Shown here: positions 52,077 through 62,876 of the stretch, in pieces
Numbering within the stretch: the stretch's first letter is position 1
Layout: every line of letters begins with the position of its first letter
NCBI GenBank assembly: GCA_004835665.1
Contig: ML240445.1
Span: 558,001-622,000, forward strand
From: Phoma sp. XZ068
Lineage: Eukaryota > Ascomycota > Dothideomycetes > Pleosporales > Didymellaceae
DNA: 64,000 bases
Reading direction: 5' to 3'
Notes under the pieces: model-generated
Databases searched by the model: none
Told to the model about the DNA's origin: nothing
What the model saw: the letters and a program-made list of their open reading frames with translations, nothing else
Made by a program: the position numbers and the translations under genes

Positions 52077-53878
52077 CTAAAACTTTATAGGATACTTTTC
52101 CCTTACCGTCTTGCCATACTTGAAAAGTAGCGCTGGGATAGGTATAAATGCAACCGCAATGAATCCCAACATGCTGTTTCCCCACCCATAACCCAGCGAG
52201 TCGTACATGGAGGGCCCGGCCAGCGGAAGCATAGAGCCAAAGAGGCATCGTAGGCAAGTCATGCCTGCAATTGCGGATGCAGCGTACTGCGGGAAGCAGT
52301 CGATCATGTAGGTTTGTAGGGGTGCGAAGATGCCCATAATGCCGAAGCCGAAGGGAACGAGAGAGATGATAGGCACTAAGGCTGTTAGCTGGTGCTATGG
52401 GTAGGAGAAAAAGGGAGATCCTACCGATCCAGTGGACCTTGTAGAAGGCGCACCACCCGTAGATGAAAAAGCTAGTCGGGATCAGGAGCCCAAAGAATAC
52501 ACATAAGGGCAACCTCATCTCAGGCTCGTACACGCCCTTGTTGCGTTTTGCCAGTTTGATAATGGTTGCGTCGGACGTCTTTGCGACGAAGGCTATGCCG
52601 AGGAAGTTTCCGACTCCAATTCCCAGGTACGCGAGGCCGGTCATCTCAGGTTCCCATTGGTAAGTCTTCAGGAATACCGGGGTGAGCGTCGTAAAGAGGA
52701 GGAAGAGAAGTCCAAACAAGAAAGACATGTACAATGAGCAGAAAAGAACAATCGGGGAGGTAGTCAGCATCTTCAGTGGACGAGTAATGCCATTGAGCAA
52801 GATAGCTTTTGGCGTCAGTGCGGCGGCGGGTTTAGATGCGTTCATAACGTTCTGGAGCTCCGGTCGCTCAAGTTCTGTGCGGAGACGGTTGGTCTTGCGG
52901 TTCAGGAGGACAACGTGGTTCGTTTCCGTATTGAAGATGAAGAGGCCTGTGGTGAGGATGACACCGACAATCAGCACAACCCACATGTCCCATCTCCATC
53001 CGGCCCTCTGCGCAATGAAGCCACCGCAAATGGGACCCAAGATTGGACCGAAGAGGATGCCGGTGCTGTACATAGCAACCGCTTTTCCGCGTTGCGACGG
53101 AACGAACAGGTCTGCGATGACACCGGTACCGATTGTAAGACAGGCGCTACCACCCACGCCAGCGAGAAATCGCATGGCAATCAGACCGCCGAGATTGGGT
53201 GCAAGCGCACAGCCGAGAGTGAAAGCGCAGAAGAAGACATTGCTGATATTGAGGATGATGCAGCGCCCGTAGATTTCGGAAAGGGGAGAGAGGAAGAGGG
53301 GGCCGACCTAGTATAGATAGTCAGTCATCTGAGGGCAGTGATTGTATAGCAAAGAAGAAGGGTACGTACAGCGAAGCCCAAAACATACACACTAACCGCA
53401 AAACTGCCCAACAATTGAGACGAGTTGTGGAAGTCTGCATTGACGAAGGGAACTCCAGGTGCGAAAATTGAAGACGCGAGCGGAGAGAGGAATGTGATGG
53501 CCGACACGAGGAAAAGAATGAACAGTTTGGTCTTATGTGGAAAGTTTCGGGGGTTCTGGGGGTCGTCTTGCATGTCCCAGCCTACGAGGCCATTGTCGAG
53601 ATCTGTCAAGGGATATTTCTCCACTGGAATGTCGTCCTTTTTTGTTGATTTTCGAGAGAGGTGTTTTTCCAGGTCTGCACCAAACCCCTCGTCTTTAGCA
53701 GGCTGTTCTTGGTCCTATGGTAGCTGTTAGTGAGTGGTGCTTAGTAAGTTCATGGAATGCGTGCCTGTTGGTCGACTGCTGCGTCCTTCTCAATTGACGC
53801 TTCACCCTTCTCCAGGTCTGCGATTTCTGTTTGTGAGCTGTGGCTCGATAAGCGCGCTTTGTCGTTTGGTATTGACAT
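52077..53878 (-). CDS. MFS transporter, DHA1 family
   Basis: Four exons: 53878-53765, 53714-53370, 53307-52425 and 52375-52077; the product is 546 aa. The N-terminus is polar (MSIPNDKARLSSHSSQTEIA). The entry motif GWDMQDDPQNPRNFPHKTK precedes twelve predicted spans. Signatures are GPLFLSPLSEIYGR (loop 2-3), the TM4 region RFLAGVGGSACLTIGTGVIAD with PSQRGKA, and GPILGPICGGFIA in TM5, as in fungal fluconazole/polyamine-type exporters. The first intron (53715-53764, 50 nt) appears to start with GC (CAG|GCACGC). The alternative GTCGAC donor 12 nt upstream also keeps the frame and would delete four residues. The other introns are canonical (62 and 49 nt). Neighbourhood with a secreted esterase is suggestive only; the substrate is unknown. 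Confidence 0.9.
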
Positions 53879-55179
53879 GTTGCTGTCTGTAACGCTTGAA
53901 CGGCTTGTATTTGCGACCGGACGGTCGTGTGATATCGACCTTGACGTTCTTGTTCGATAATTTGCGATTAATGGATTTAGATCTCTTATGTACTCAGAGT
54001 CACTATCGTAAGGCAACCAAGTGCAGCTAAATGGATATTGAACAGCTTCTAACAGCGCTACGACCGTTCTTAACACCGATGCAAGCATGTAAACTATTCC
54101 GTTTGTGGGCGCTGTGGCTGCTCCTTGAGCTCGGTAGTCGGAGCCTACGAACGCGCGAAGTGCGACCAGGCGCCGAATGCGCGGGGTTTGACACCACCCT
54201 CCAGTCATGTTTCGCAACCCAGACCGTTTCGTGGTGTCTCTTGACAAGGTCTGCAGATTGTGGTGGTCGGGGCTCTGTAATCACCGACGCATCTTTCCTT
54301 TCTCTCTTTTCGCTGAGTGATGTGATGCTGCGGGACGATGCGCAAGGTGTTCTAAAGACTGCTTGCATGTCACGGCTGCGACCCGAAACGTGTTGATGTC
54401 GTGCATTCGTCCGGTGAGCAGCGATCAAGCTTTCGAAGCATTGCGGCCCTTTTGTGGCTCGGTGGAACAATGTGCGCAATAGTACGTACCTCAGCCAGGA
54501 GGATTCGTATCCTGGGAAGTCAATGTTTTGCTTTCCGTCTCGTTTTCACATCTCGCACATCTTCTGCAATAGTAAATGGAAGCAGAAACAGCACACAGTT
54601 GTAGCCAAGACGATTGGCTTGTCCTACCATTCTCATCAACGCTCAGGGTATATCCTTTCCATGGCGCGCGTGATTATCAACACGCCAGAACATTCTACAA
54701 CAGATGGTAGATTTGTTCATCGTTGAGCTTTTCGAAAGTCGCATAATTCCCGAGTGACACTTGAGGTTGAGTGGTAGCAATAAGCAAAGGAGGGCAAGAA
54801 GCGTACTTGTAACCATGTCGGGTCTCCACTGAGTGGCCGAAGGGTTCCCGTGCCGCTGTAAAACATATTCCCGGCGTCACCGAACATCACCGGAAGAAGA
54901 GTGCATGGGTCCATTCAACTTGTCTACTTAAATCATACATTCATTCGTAGTTGATACTTTTGTTGTTACGCGATGTTACTGTCCTGCTAGACGCAAGCTG
55001 CGCGCTGTGCCTGAGTATTACGAAAACAACACTATGGAGCCTCCAAAGAGCAGATTAGAAAACCGCCAGCGCCTCCGGAAACCAAAACAACCCACCCTGC
55101 ATAATAATAACCACCCATTTTATGTACTCAAAACGCCTTGGAGCGTTTATATCGTTCTGACACTTCTTATCGTAGCAGC
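53879..55179. other. gene-free region between the MFS and bHLH genes
   Basis: 1.3 kb that holds the MFS promoter and the 3' UTR of the bHLH gene. Short ORFs without motifs; no repeats noticed. Confidence 0.4.
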
Positions 55180-56526
55180 CTACCCACTCAGCAGATCTCT
55201 GACACTCATACCTCGAGCACCACTCCCTGTCCAGCTTCTTCGGTCCGCCGAGTTCAGCATCATCAGGGCCTCAGTCGCAATCTGGTCCTCGCGATCTGCC
55301 TGGGGTCCAAGCGCGGGCGAAGTCAGTGCGAAATGTGCTACGCCGTGTGATGAACCAGGAGCTGGAATAGGTCCGGTGCTCGGTGGTCCAGTGTGAAAGG
55401 GGTTGCTGAACATTGCCGCAGAAGGGGTTTGCGATGCCTGAGCACTGAAAGCCGGCGATGCCGTGAGAGAGGGTGATGCCACAGATGCCAAGGAGTAGCG
55501 ATGTGGGTCCGAGGGTTGTAGGGCTGGGGACGGATGAGTGGAGTAGTAGTTGCGGTCTTGAGGGAGCATGGCAGGTGATGCGGTGGTGGAGTGTGAATAC
55601 ACGCTCCCCCTGTCAGAAGGATGGATGGCTGGCGAGGCCGTAGCGAAGTGGTAGGTGGACTTTGGAATAGTGTTGACCACGTGAGCTGGCGATACCGCAT
55701 CCTTCATCTCCTCATCTTCATCTTCTTCATTGTCTTCGTCGTCCACTTCGTCATCCTCTTCTAGAGCTCGTCTTAATGGGGGTGGGGCGAGGTCTGAAGC
55801 AGCAGACGAGGGCGAGTCATGTCTTGCTTGGTTGGCTGCCTTGAGGTCGGCAACGCATTGCTCGAGATAGCGCATATATTCGATCGAAGCCTTTGTCATG
55901 TGAGTAACTCAGTATGCTGAGAAGGCAGCAAGTTCACGCACCTGTAGGATCGCTAACTTGTGCATTTCCTGGTCCCTGCACGCGGGGATCATGTCCTTGA
56001 GGACACCGAACTCCTCGTTCATTTTGGACCGTCTCCTCCGCTCAATCAAGCTGTGTGCCGTCTTCCGCGCAATCTTGCGCCCGGCAGCCGTGGTGTTACT
56101 TGCTTGTTTCTTCTTGGCCCCGCCAGCTTTCTCTACCGGGGCTTTCGCATCTTGCTTATCTGGCTGCGACTTAGGTTGTTCCTGCGCATCCTTGGGCTTC
56201 ATTTGTATGATCTTGCGAGACCTGGTCGGTGGAGGTGGAAGGGAGTAGTCATCTTTGGTGATGATACCCTGTTGTGATGTCGCGCTTGAACGTTTGCGAC
56301 TTTGACTGGGTTTCGATGTCGCAACGGGAGAAGCGGGCGAGAGAGGTCGATAAGACGAGTCTGAAGCGGCTTCGGACGGGCCAGACGAACTGGCAACACT
56401 CCCTCTGCCGTTCAGCGCTGCTGGAGGCAGAGCAAAACCGCCTTCTAGCTGCGGAGCATTTGCGCTACTCTTGCCTGTGATATCGGTGGAAGGTTGCGGC
56501 GTTGGGGGGAGGCTTGGACGAGGCAT
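55180..56526 (-). CDS. bHLH transcription factor
   Basis: Exons 56526-55942 and 55890-55180 are separated by a 51-nt intron (GTGCGT...AAAG); the product is 431 aa. The bHLH domain lies at about residues 155-215. Its basic region is HSLIERRRRSKMNEEF; the His, Glu and Arg residues fit CANNTG E-box contact, and Arg after ERRR favours CACGTG. Helix 1 continues to LKDMIPAC. After the loop, helix 2 is HKLAILQASIEYMRYLEQCV, and the intron falls exactly at LQ|AS within it. An acidic block (EEDDEVDDEDNEEDEDEE) and a Ser/Pro-rich region with repeated ASPA units follow. The protein ends RGMSVRDLLSG, a short conserved-looking tail. It resembles fungal Pho4/Ino-type or Hms1-type regulators; I cannot name the orthologue. 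Confidence 0.87.
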
Positions 56527-57454
56527 TATAGTTCTTGGATTGTCCTTGGGGTATTGTAGCAGAAGTGCTAGCGAATATCTAGCTTTTGCAAAATGCAAAG
56601 AACTGAAGAAGAGAGGGGAAAGAGACTGGAGGCACGATCAAAGGGCAACATTATCATGGACCAGGTGTCGCGTGGGCTCTTGTCGCAGTAGAGGAAGTCG
56701 AGCACACGCGTGCCAGGTTCCAGGGCTGTGATTGGCCCGTTCGAGACATGTTGCGCAATTGCGCCTCGAATGAGAGCGCAGTGACGGAAGCGTGGGCGCG
56801 CTGCGATCACCAGGCTGGCTCAAGCGTTCGAGGGGCTGAACGGGTGGGCGAGCATGGAGCAGTTTCATCCCACCTTCCTGTGCCTATTCGTTGAGCACGT
56901 GCGTGGTTTTGCGTTCATCTGGCCCACTTCCTGACTTCAAGACCGACTGAGGCTATTGAAATGTGAGTGCCAAGGTTATATTAATGCCGCTGCCGCGATA
57001 GAGATCCACGAACTCGAAGGAGGAAAGTGGAATGGTGCGTGAATTGTAGCATTGCGAGCAGATGTTTGTTAGCGTGGTGTTGATGGAGAGAGTGGGGCGC
57101 TGGAATCCAGGGTCGCTGCTGACATAAACCCTCCACATCTGGGGAAGCTGCAAGGTATCGAAGATCGAAAAATATATTCAGGAAGCCATACTAGATAAGT
57201 CTCAATCGCCTCAATGGCTCCCAAACAACTTTGATCTCATCGCAACAGACTGTGCAGTTTGGTCGCGTGCCCTCCCGTTTTCACAGGTACACTTGATGCA
57301 GACAGTCGAAAAACGCGCAAGACAAGGGTTATATCAACAACAATTCGCGCACAACGATACTGGCGGACTGTCACTGTTGCAAATGGCTCAGGTAGCGTAT
57401 TGGACCAATCGTGGATTTTTCCACGTATCATCCTTTCCATTTATCTGAACACTA
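56527..57454. other. region between the bHLH and nucleoside hydrolase genes
   Basis: 928 bp containing the bHLH promoter and, next to the hydrolase stop, a minus-strand fragment resembling part of a C2 domain (listed separately). Otherwise empty. Confidence 0.4.
56953..57442 (-). pseudogene. possible relic of a C2-domain protein
   Basis: From ATG 57440 the minus strand encodes HDWSNTLPEPFATVTV, a close match to the core of C2 domains in Rsp5/Nedd4-type ubiquitin ligases (L-P-D-P-F-A-x-V-T-V). The expected DGEQT...NPYWNE stretch is missing and the frame stops at 57237. Downstream, a different frame reads DQSCLGAIEAIETYL, reminiscent of the C2 segment DQGFLG. A plausible 44-nt intron (GTATGG...TTGCAG) then leads to LPQMWRVYVSSDPGFQRPTL and an open frame ending at 56953. 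The pieces do not form one clean gene, so I read them as eroded or very divergent. Confidence is low. Confidence 0.25.
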
Positions 57455-59123
57455 CTAGATCTTTCCAAACACCCTCTCCATCAGGTCATGCGCAAACAGC
57501 TCTGTTCCTGGGCTCTTCGTGCACCAGCTGACCTTGTTTCCCCTCCTACTATCTCCCCACCACCCTGCATCCCCTACAACCTCATCATCCAGCGCACCCT
57601 CCCGCTCCGTAACCGGCCTGCCCCTACGATCCACAATGCAGCATCCCCTTGTCCACTGTCCTGCCGTCTCGACCCTAACATCCTCGGTCTTGAACTCCCA
57701 GCCTGAGTGCGAGGGTGAAAGTGCGTACCATATGCACAGTGGGTCGTGCAGCTGCAAGCCAAGTTTGGACTCATCCTGGTTGGGATTCAGGGAGAGGAGT
57801 TTCTTGAAGGTGGTTAGGAGGAAGAGGGTTGACCAGTCTGCGAGAGGGGAGTTGATCAAGGCTTCCGAAGCTGTATGCTTAGTGTACAGAGACTGAGGGA
57901 GCATGTGCTGCTCTGTCGTGTCTAGATAGTGTTAGGTTACGCTGTTGAGGGAGTTTAGGAGTGGAGACGTACCAAGTGGGAACAATTTCAACTTCAGTTG
58001 CCTCGACAGCTTCTCGGGGTATGGCGGGAGCTGACCCTTTCCACTCAGTGTCGGAGGCATGGTCGTCCGTGGGTTGGGGTTCGTCAACGCGAAGACGCGA
58101 GCGCTAGCTACACTGTCGGCGTACGTGTTGAATTCGGCACCGGGAGTCATCTGGTTCCTTTCGTTCAGCATTCTGCGCAGTGTTGTATCGGGTTGCTTGA
58201 TGAGTTCAAAGTTTGGGACAGGTATACCCGTGACTTTGGGCGAGTACAAGCGTGCCAAAGGCGGGGGCTACAAGAGCAGCTTCAGGATTGCATTGTAAGG
58301 GATTAACAGGAGAGTTTGCAAAGTAACTTACGTTTCCGGGTGCATCTATAGCGCCACCCATAACGACGACTTCTTTCACTCTTAGGAAGGTTTCGGGATC
58401 CTTTGCCGCTGCTAGAGCGAGGTTTGTAAGAGGGCCAACAGCCACGATAGTAATCGTGTCTGGCTCATTGTCTCTCAGCAGCTCAAGCATCTGCTCATGA
58501 GCTGGCTTCAAAGAGGGCTCGAAAAGCGAATGCTCATCCTTGACAGCTTGCAGCTCAGCCGCATCTTCAGACGACAAGTTCTCTGGGACAGGCTTGAACA
58601 GTGATTTCCACGTCTCGGCAGGAGTGAGGTGAGGGTGGCTGTTATGAATACCACCAAGGCCATCAACGCCATGGAAGAAGTCTGCAACCATCATGTGCTC
58701 AGCCAGAGGCTCGGTGGCTCCAACGGCAACAATTGGCTTCCGCACATCCAATGTGTCGAAACCCTTCGGTCTGCCTTGGCTCTCCCTCCATGCTCTTTCT
58801 TTTCCAATGTAGTGGAATAGCGTGACCACGTTTCTTAGACAGCTGTTTGGTTGTTAGAACTTTCTTCTTGAAAAGATACGGTCCTGAGTAAAGGTTGGCC
58901 CAAAACATGGTAAAAAGCATACCTCTGAACATCAACATTTCCAAAAGTCAGACTCAGCATGAGAATATCCAACTCTTCAGGCTTCGCCGAAAACGCGAGA
59001 AGCATAGCAATGACATCGTCAACGCCCTATCACACTATCAGTCAGCAGCTCTCCAGGTACCTGTAGCTACCCCGCCATCGTACTTACCGGGTCCGTATCT
59101 ATGATAATCTTATTCGGTGCCAT
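57455..59123 (-). CDS. inosine-uridine preferring nucleoside hydrolase
   Basis: The enzyme cleaves the N-glycosidic bond of ribonucleosides to base and ribose in purine/pyrimidine salvage, using a Ca2+-binding Asp cluster. Five exons: 59123-59088, 59026-58923, 58842-58332, 58150-57973 and 57921-57455. The introns are 61, 80, 181 and 51 nt; the product is 431 aa. The calcium-site signature at the N-terminus is intact (IIIDTDPGVDDVIAMLL). Further motifs are FFHGVDGLGG, the TIVAVGPLTNLALA strand, VVMGGAID, AEFNTYADSVASA, and the C-terminal HDPLCIWYAL with the metal-binding His-Asp. Fungal members with inserted loops are often longer than the ~310-aa bacterial ones, as here. Intron 3 (58151-58331) is unusually long; joining GN to MTPGAEFN restores the family sequence. 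No signal peptide, so probably cytosolic. Confidence 0.92.
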
Positions 59124-59747
59124 TTTGTCTACCGTCTATATAGGGAAAATCAAAAAAGGAATGTCGTGAGTGTTGCACAGGGGATAAGCTGCAGGTCGTT
59201 TGATAATACCAAGGCACGTGGAAGGCTACTATCGGCAACTGATTAGCTAATGAATCGGAAGTTGACTCAATGGCAGACCGCGTGAGGCAGGTGAACGCCG
59301 CAGCATGGTCGGAGAGTTCCGATCTCCGCACTGTGGAGCTAATGACGTCCCGAGGCAGGGTCTGGGGCGCGAGAAATGTGTCCACAAACTGAACTTCACT
59401 GTTGCTGCTGTTGGAGCTGCCGATGGTGGCTGATTCAATTGATTGTTTACTTTAGTTGTCATTTGCTGGGACTGCTGCAAAACGTCGCATGATGATCCAA
59501 AGTTGCAATTGCCCTTCCAATTGCTAAACAAACGCTACACTGGGTTCATAAACTACATGTTCCGTGACTACGGACCTCTCTCATGCGCTCAAAAGCGCTT
59601 GACCGTGATCTTCCCTCCAGTGTCCGGCCCAAGAGCGCTGGAACATCTTCGTATGCGTCGTTCTACTAAGTTTAATATAGTATGTAGCCTGGCCTGCAGT
59701 CGATTGCCGAGGTGTGAAGATATTGTGTATGCTAACGGTCGTACTGT
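59124..59747. other. intergenic region between nucleoside hydrolase and erv29
   Basis: 624 bp covering the hydrolase promoter and the erv29 3' UTR. No gene or repeat seen. Confidence 0.4.
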
Positions 59748-60869
59748 TTAGTAGACCTTCTTCTTCTCGTCGACAGAGAATTGACCGGGACCCATGTTGA
59801 CCAGGAGGAGGAGACCGCCGCTGTGGTTTCGTTAGCTATGGATAACTGCAGGTTGAAAATGTGAAACTTACACAATCGAAAGGATCTGGAAAAAGTCGTA
59901 CTTCGCGAAATCCTTGTGGGGATGGTGTGGGTGCAGAGTCCACCAGTTGTTGACGTAAAGGTTGAAGATGCTGAGAATGAGCACCAGCATGACCGCGGAG
60001 AACTTAGCCTTGAAGCCAACAACAACCATGACGCAGGCAACAAGACCGAGCAAGCTGGCCACGATTCTCCAGAAACCCCAGTCGCCACGGAAAACGAAGC
60101 CAACGAAAAGGAAGATGAGCAGGACACGTCCAGCAAGCTGGAAGTACATCTTCTTGTCCTTCTCGTCGAGCTGGGGAAGACCGGCGGGGGCGAACTTCTT
60201 GCGGACCCAGGAGTCGGACAGAACCATCATGAGACCGCCCATAACCGAAAGGTTGCGGAGGAAGAAGTTCAAGTCAAAGACCAGGCCGTATCCGATTCCC
60301 TGCATAACCACCACGCTCATGAGACCAGCTACAGCGTATTCCGAGTGCTTTCGTGCGATGACCATGATCGAGCATGCAGTCATTGCGACAACGTTGATGA
60401 TGAGGAATGCGTGGGTGACACCGTTCCAGACTGTAGGACGCCAATTGTCAGCAGCTGCTCAAGAGGGGTTGTGGAGCTCATAAGGTCGCGTACTCTTTCG
60501 GTAGTCATGGAGGTATGTGAGCTGGTCGCTCCATTGTGTCAGAATGCGCAGCGCATCTTCGAGGAAAGTGACAACAATCAAGAAGCGTCCGACAGCTGGG
60601 AGGTATCTATTCGGAGCTACATTAGCTTCTTTGTCACACGTGGAGCTTAATGCTGCCGCAATTCGGCGCTTGAAGCTCTCAGAGCTTCAGGAAACTCACG
60701 GCTTGATCGGGTCAGACAGTGTGTCCAAGAAGTCCTCAATCTTGTTTGTCTGCTCCCTCAGCTGGTCGAGCGGGCTCGGGTCGTTTGTGGTGCCATCGTT
60801 CCGTCCAGCGTTACCGAAGGGGCTCTGGTTTCCCAGGTGGTAGCCCGCTGTGCCCCGTATTTGCGCCAT
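59748..60869 (-). CDS. erv29: ER-Golgi cargo receptor Erv29 (SURF4 family)
   Basis: Erv29/SURF4 loads soluble secretory cargo into COPII vesicles at the ER. Exons 60869-60700, 60606-60494, 60430-59872 and 59820-59748; the introns are 93, 63 and 51 nt. The product is 304 aa, matching the family (about 270-310). A hydrophilic N-terminus (MAQIRGTAGYHLGNQSPFGN) precedes seven or so membrane spans. Family segments are YLPAVGRFLIVVTFLEDALR, TQWSDQLTYLHDYRK, GGLMMVLSDSWV and the end SIVGGLLLLVNMGPGQFSVD. The protein ends DEKKKVY, a dilysine-type COPI retrieval signal (KKxx-like) expected for a cycling ER-Golgi receptor. Intron 1 carries a perfect 9-bp inverted repeat just after the donor. The ATG at 60869 is preferred over open sequence further upstream because it gives the family N-terminus. 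Confidence 0.93.
60671..60689. repeat. 9-bp inverted repeat in erv29 intron 1
   Basis: TGAAGCTCT (60671-60679) and AGAGCTTCA (60681-60689) are exact reverse complements separated by one base. They lie 10-28 nt inside the first intron, close to the 5' splice site. A hairpin with a one-base loop is poor RNA structure, so a palindromic DNA site is likelier if it matters. Confidence 0.6.
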
Positions 60870-61793
60870 AGCTGCGGTCGAAAGCAAAAGAGAGGAGCAG
60901 ATTGAGAATGTAAGGAGTGGCGCTGGGAGGGCGGATATGGATGTTGTGAAGCTCTTCCGTGAGAGGACAGGTGTCGCTGCCAAGAGGGGCTAGTACTCTC
61001 ACCCTAGATCTGCACCGCGAAGCTTGGTGAGACAATCCTGTATGTAAGTTGTTATTCTAGAGCCATTCCGTAGCTGCACGTCCCTTAATTGCGGACTTCC
61101 GTACTTAACACGCAGCCTCGAGTTTTGGAAACGTGTGCAGTAGTTCGTGCTGAAACGCGAGATGATGCCCTTCATTTTTGAAGTTCTGGAATGAATGCCG
61201 AAAGCAGCTTTCACAACACAGTGATTCGCCCAACTGACCTTACAAAGGACTGCATATTAATCGGCCCTCCGGAACTGCCGAGTTTCTATCTCAAACTGCG
61301 ATTACATGGTCGATGATGTCAGCAAGATATTTTGGGCACATGTGCTCTAATGGCGATACGAGGCACAACTCAAGAATCTCCGTGCGCTACTCGTGATATG
61401 ACAGGAACACGAATGTCGATGGCATAGTTTCATTGATCGCCAGTATATCGTAAAGCAAAAAGGCTTATCCTAAACTGAACAGAGAAAAAAGTACATGGTG
61501 TAGATAAAGCTAGTACCCTATCATTGCAGGTATGGAAAGGGACCGAGACTCCAATGCAACTTTTCGTGCCGCGACGGCAACCGAACCTCGCTGTTGATAT
61601 CTCACAAATGCTTTACAAAACGTGTGACCTTTCCTTAGCTATACTCTCGCACTCGTAGTAGTGCATGAGCCGAGCGCCCTGGGACGCTGTGAAGGGGTCG
61701 GCCTTTGATAGCGGCAAAGCGCCGCGTGGTGGAAGGACGTCGAACTTGTCTAGTTTGCCCACGGAGCCGTGGGAACTGATTTGAAGCTAACGC
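60870..61793. other. intergenic region between erv29 and the membrane-anchored protein gene
   Basis: 924 bp with the erv29 promoter and the 3' side of the next gene. No credible ORF. Confidence 0.4.
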
Positions 61794-62876
61794 TCACATA
61801 ACAGGCCAGTCAGAGTCCTTCTCAGTGGTAGTGAAGGGCTCAGAAAGGATGCCGTAGCGCGAGCTAGAGATTGGCGCGCGATTCTCGGTCTTCTTGACCT
61901 GAGGGGCCTGAGTGGCCTTGACCTGCTGAACAGGGGTAGCGCTGGGGGTGCTGCTCTCCTCAGCGACCTGAGTGACCTTCTGCTTCTTGCCTCCCTTAGG
62001 GATGGTGGTCCAGGCAGAGTCGTCCTCCATAGCCAACCGAAGCTGCTCTTCCTCAGAAGGCAGGCCGGTGTAGCTGCCACTGTTCGAGACGGTATCCGGG
62101 GTATTGATGGTTCCGTTGGTGGCGCTGGAGCTAGCAGTGGAGGCAACATCGAAGGTGTCAAGAAGCTGGCCGGTGGGAGCCGAAGGAGCTTGAACAGCAC
62201 CGCCAGATTGCTGGCCGGACCAGGGGTTGTTGGAAGGCAACTTAGCAGCTACGCCGTTCTTTGCGGGCTCTCCACGAGCCTCGCGGGCAGTGCGGCGCTG
62301 CTTCTCAAGCAGAACCTGACGCGCCTTCTCGTCCTCCTCACGCTGAGCCTTTTCTGCCTCCTTCTTCAGGCGGTTCTGGCGTTGTTTCTTGGTCTCCTGA
62401 GGAGCCTCGACCTTCTGTGCCTTGGGCTTGGATGCCTTTGCGGGCTTGTCGGAGGCCTTAATGCTCAGGACATTGGCAGCTGGGCCAGCGGTAGCGAGCA
62501 TATCAGAGACATCCTTGCCACTGGGAGCCGCAGGAGCAGCGCGAACGGGGGATGAAGCTGACGAGGAATCGTCGCTGGCATCCGCACCAGCAGAGGTAGC
62601 TGCGTTGAACTCGGCCTTGGCCTTGCTGCCAGCCTCCTGCACAGCGTCCTGGATTGACTTCTTGCGAGGAGCCTTGGCCTTGGCCGGCTTCTTGGCCTGC
62701 TTCGCAGCAGCCTTCGATTTGCTGTCCGAGTCACTCCAATCCACCGGCTTGGAGTTGGTGGTGGTTGTGCGTGCCGTAGATCGACCTCTGGCATCGGCGT
62801 TGAGCTTCGGGGCGTAGTAGAAGTAGCCTGCGGCCAGGATGGCCAAAAAGGTGGCCCAGCTCATCCACGACTGCAT
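61794..62876 (-). CDS. unrecognised membrane-anchored, charged low-complexity protein, 360 aa
   Basis: I do not recognise it. From ATG 62876 the protein begins MQSWMSWATFLAILAAGYFY, a single N-terminal membrane anchor, probably with the bulk facing the cytosol (basic residues follow only later). Residues 30-150 are rich in Lys, Ala, Ser and Thr. About 155-215 is a Lys/Glu/Arg/Gln helix (ETKKQRQNRLKKEAEKAQRE), likely a coiled coil. The rest is Ser/Thr/Gly/Pro-rich with short conserved-looking motifs: NPWSGQQ, EEEQLRLAMEDDSAWTTIPK and the terminal SRYGILSEPF...DSDWPVM. Such a design is seen in ER-bound translation-related proteins, but that is guesswork. A GTGAGC donor at the very end (61797) could mean the last residues are replaced by a further exon. 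Confidence 0.7.
   Translation of the reverse strand: MQSWMSWATFLAILAAGYFYYAPKLNADARGRSTARTTTTNSKPVDWSDSDSKSKAAAKQAKKPAKAKAPRKKSIQDAVQEAGSKAKAEFNAATSAGADASDDSSSASSPVRAAPAAPSGKDVSDMLATAGPAANVLSIKASDKPAKASKPKAQKVEAPQETKKQRQNRLKKEAEKAQREEDEKARQVLLEKQRRTAREARGEPAKNGVAAKLPSNNPWSGQQSGGAVQAPSAPTGQLLDTFDVASTASSSATNGTINTPDTVSNSGSYTGLPSEEEQLRLAMEDDSAWTTIPKGGKKQKVTQVAEESSTPSATPVQQVKATQAPQVKKTENRAPISSSRYGILSEPFTTTEKDSDWPVM

Noticed and set aside
49872..53878. Secondary-metabolite gene cluster around the AflR-like factor, esterase and MFS gene
   Set aside because: No backbone or tailoring enzyme occurs in the window, and a Tma17-like housekeeping gene interrupts the stretch.
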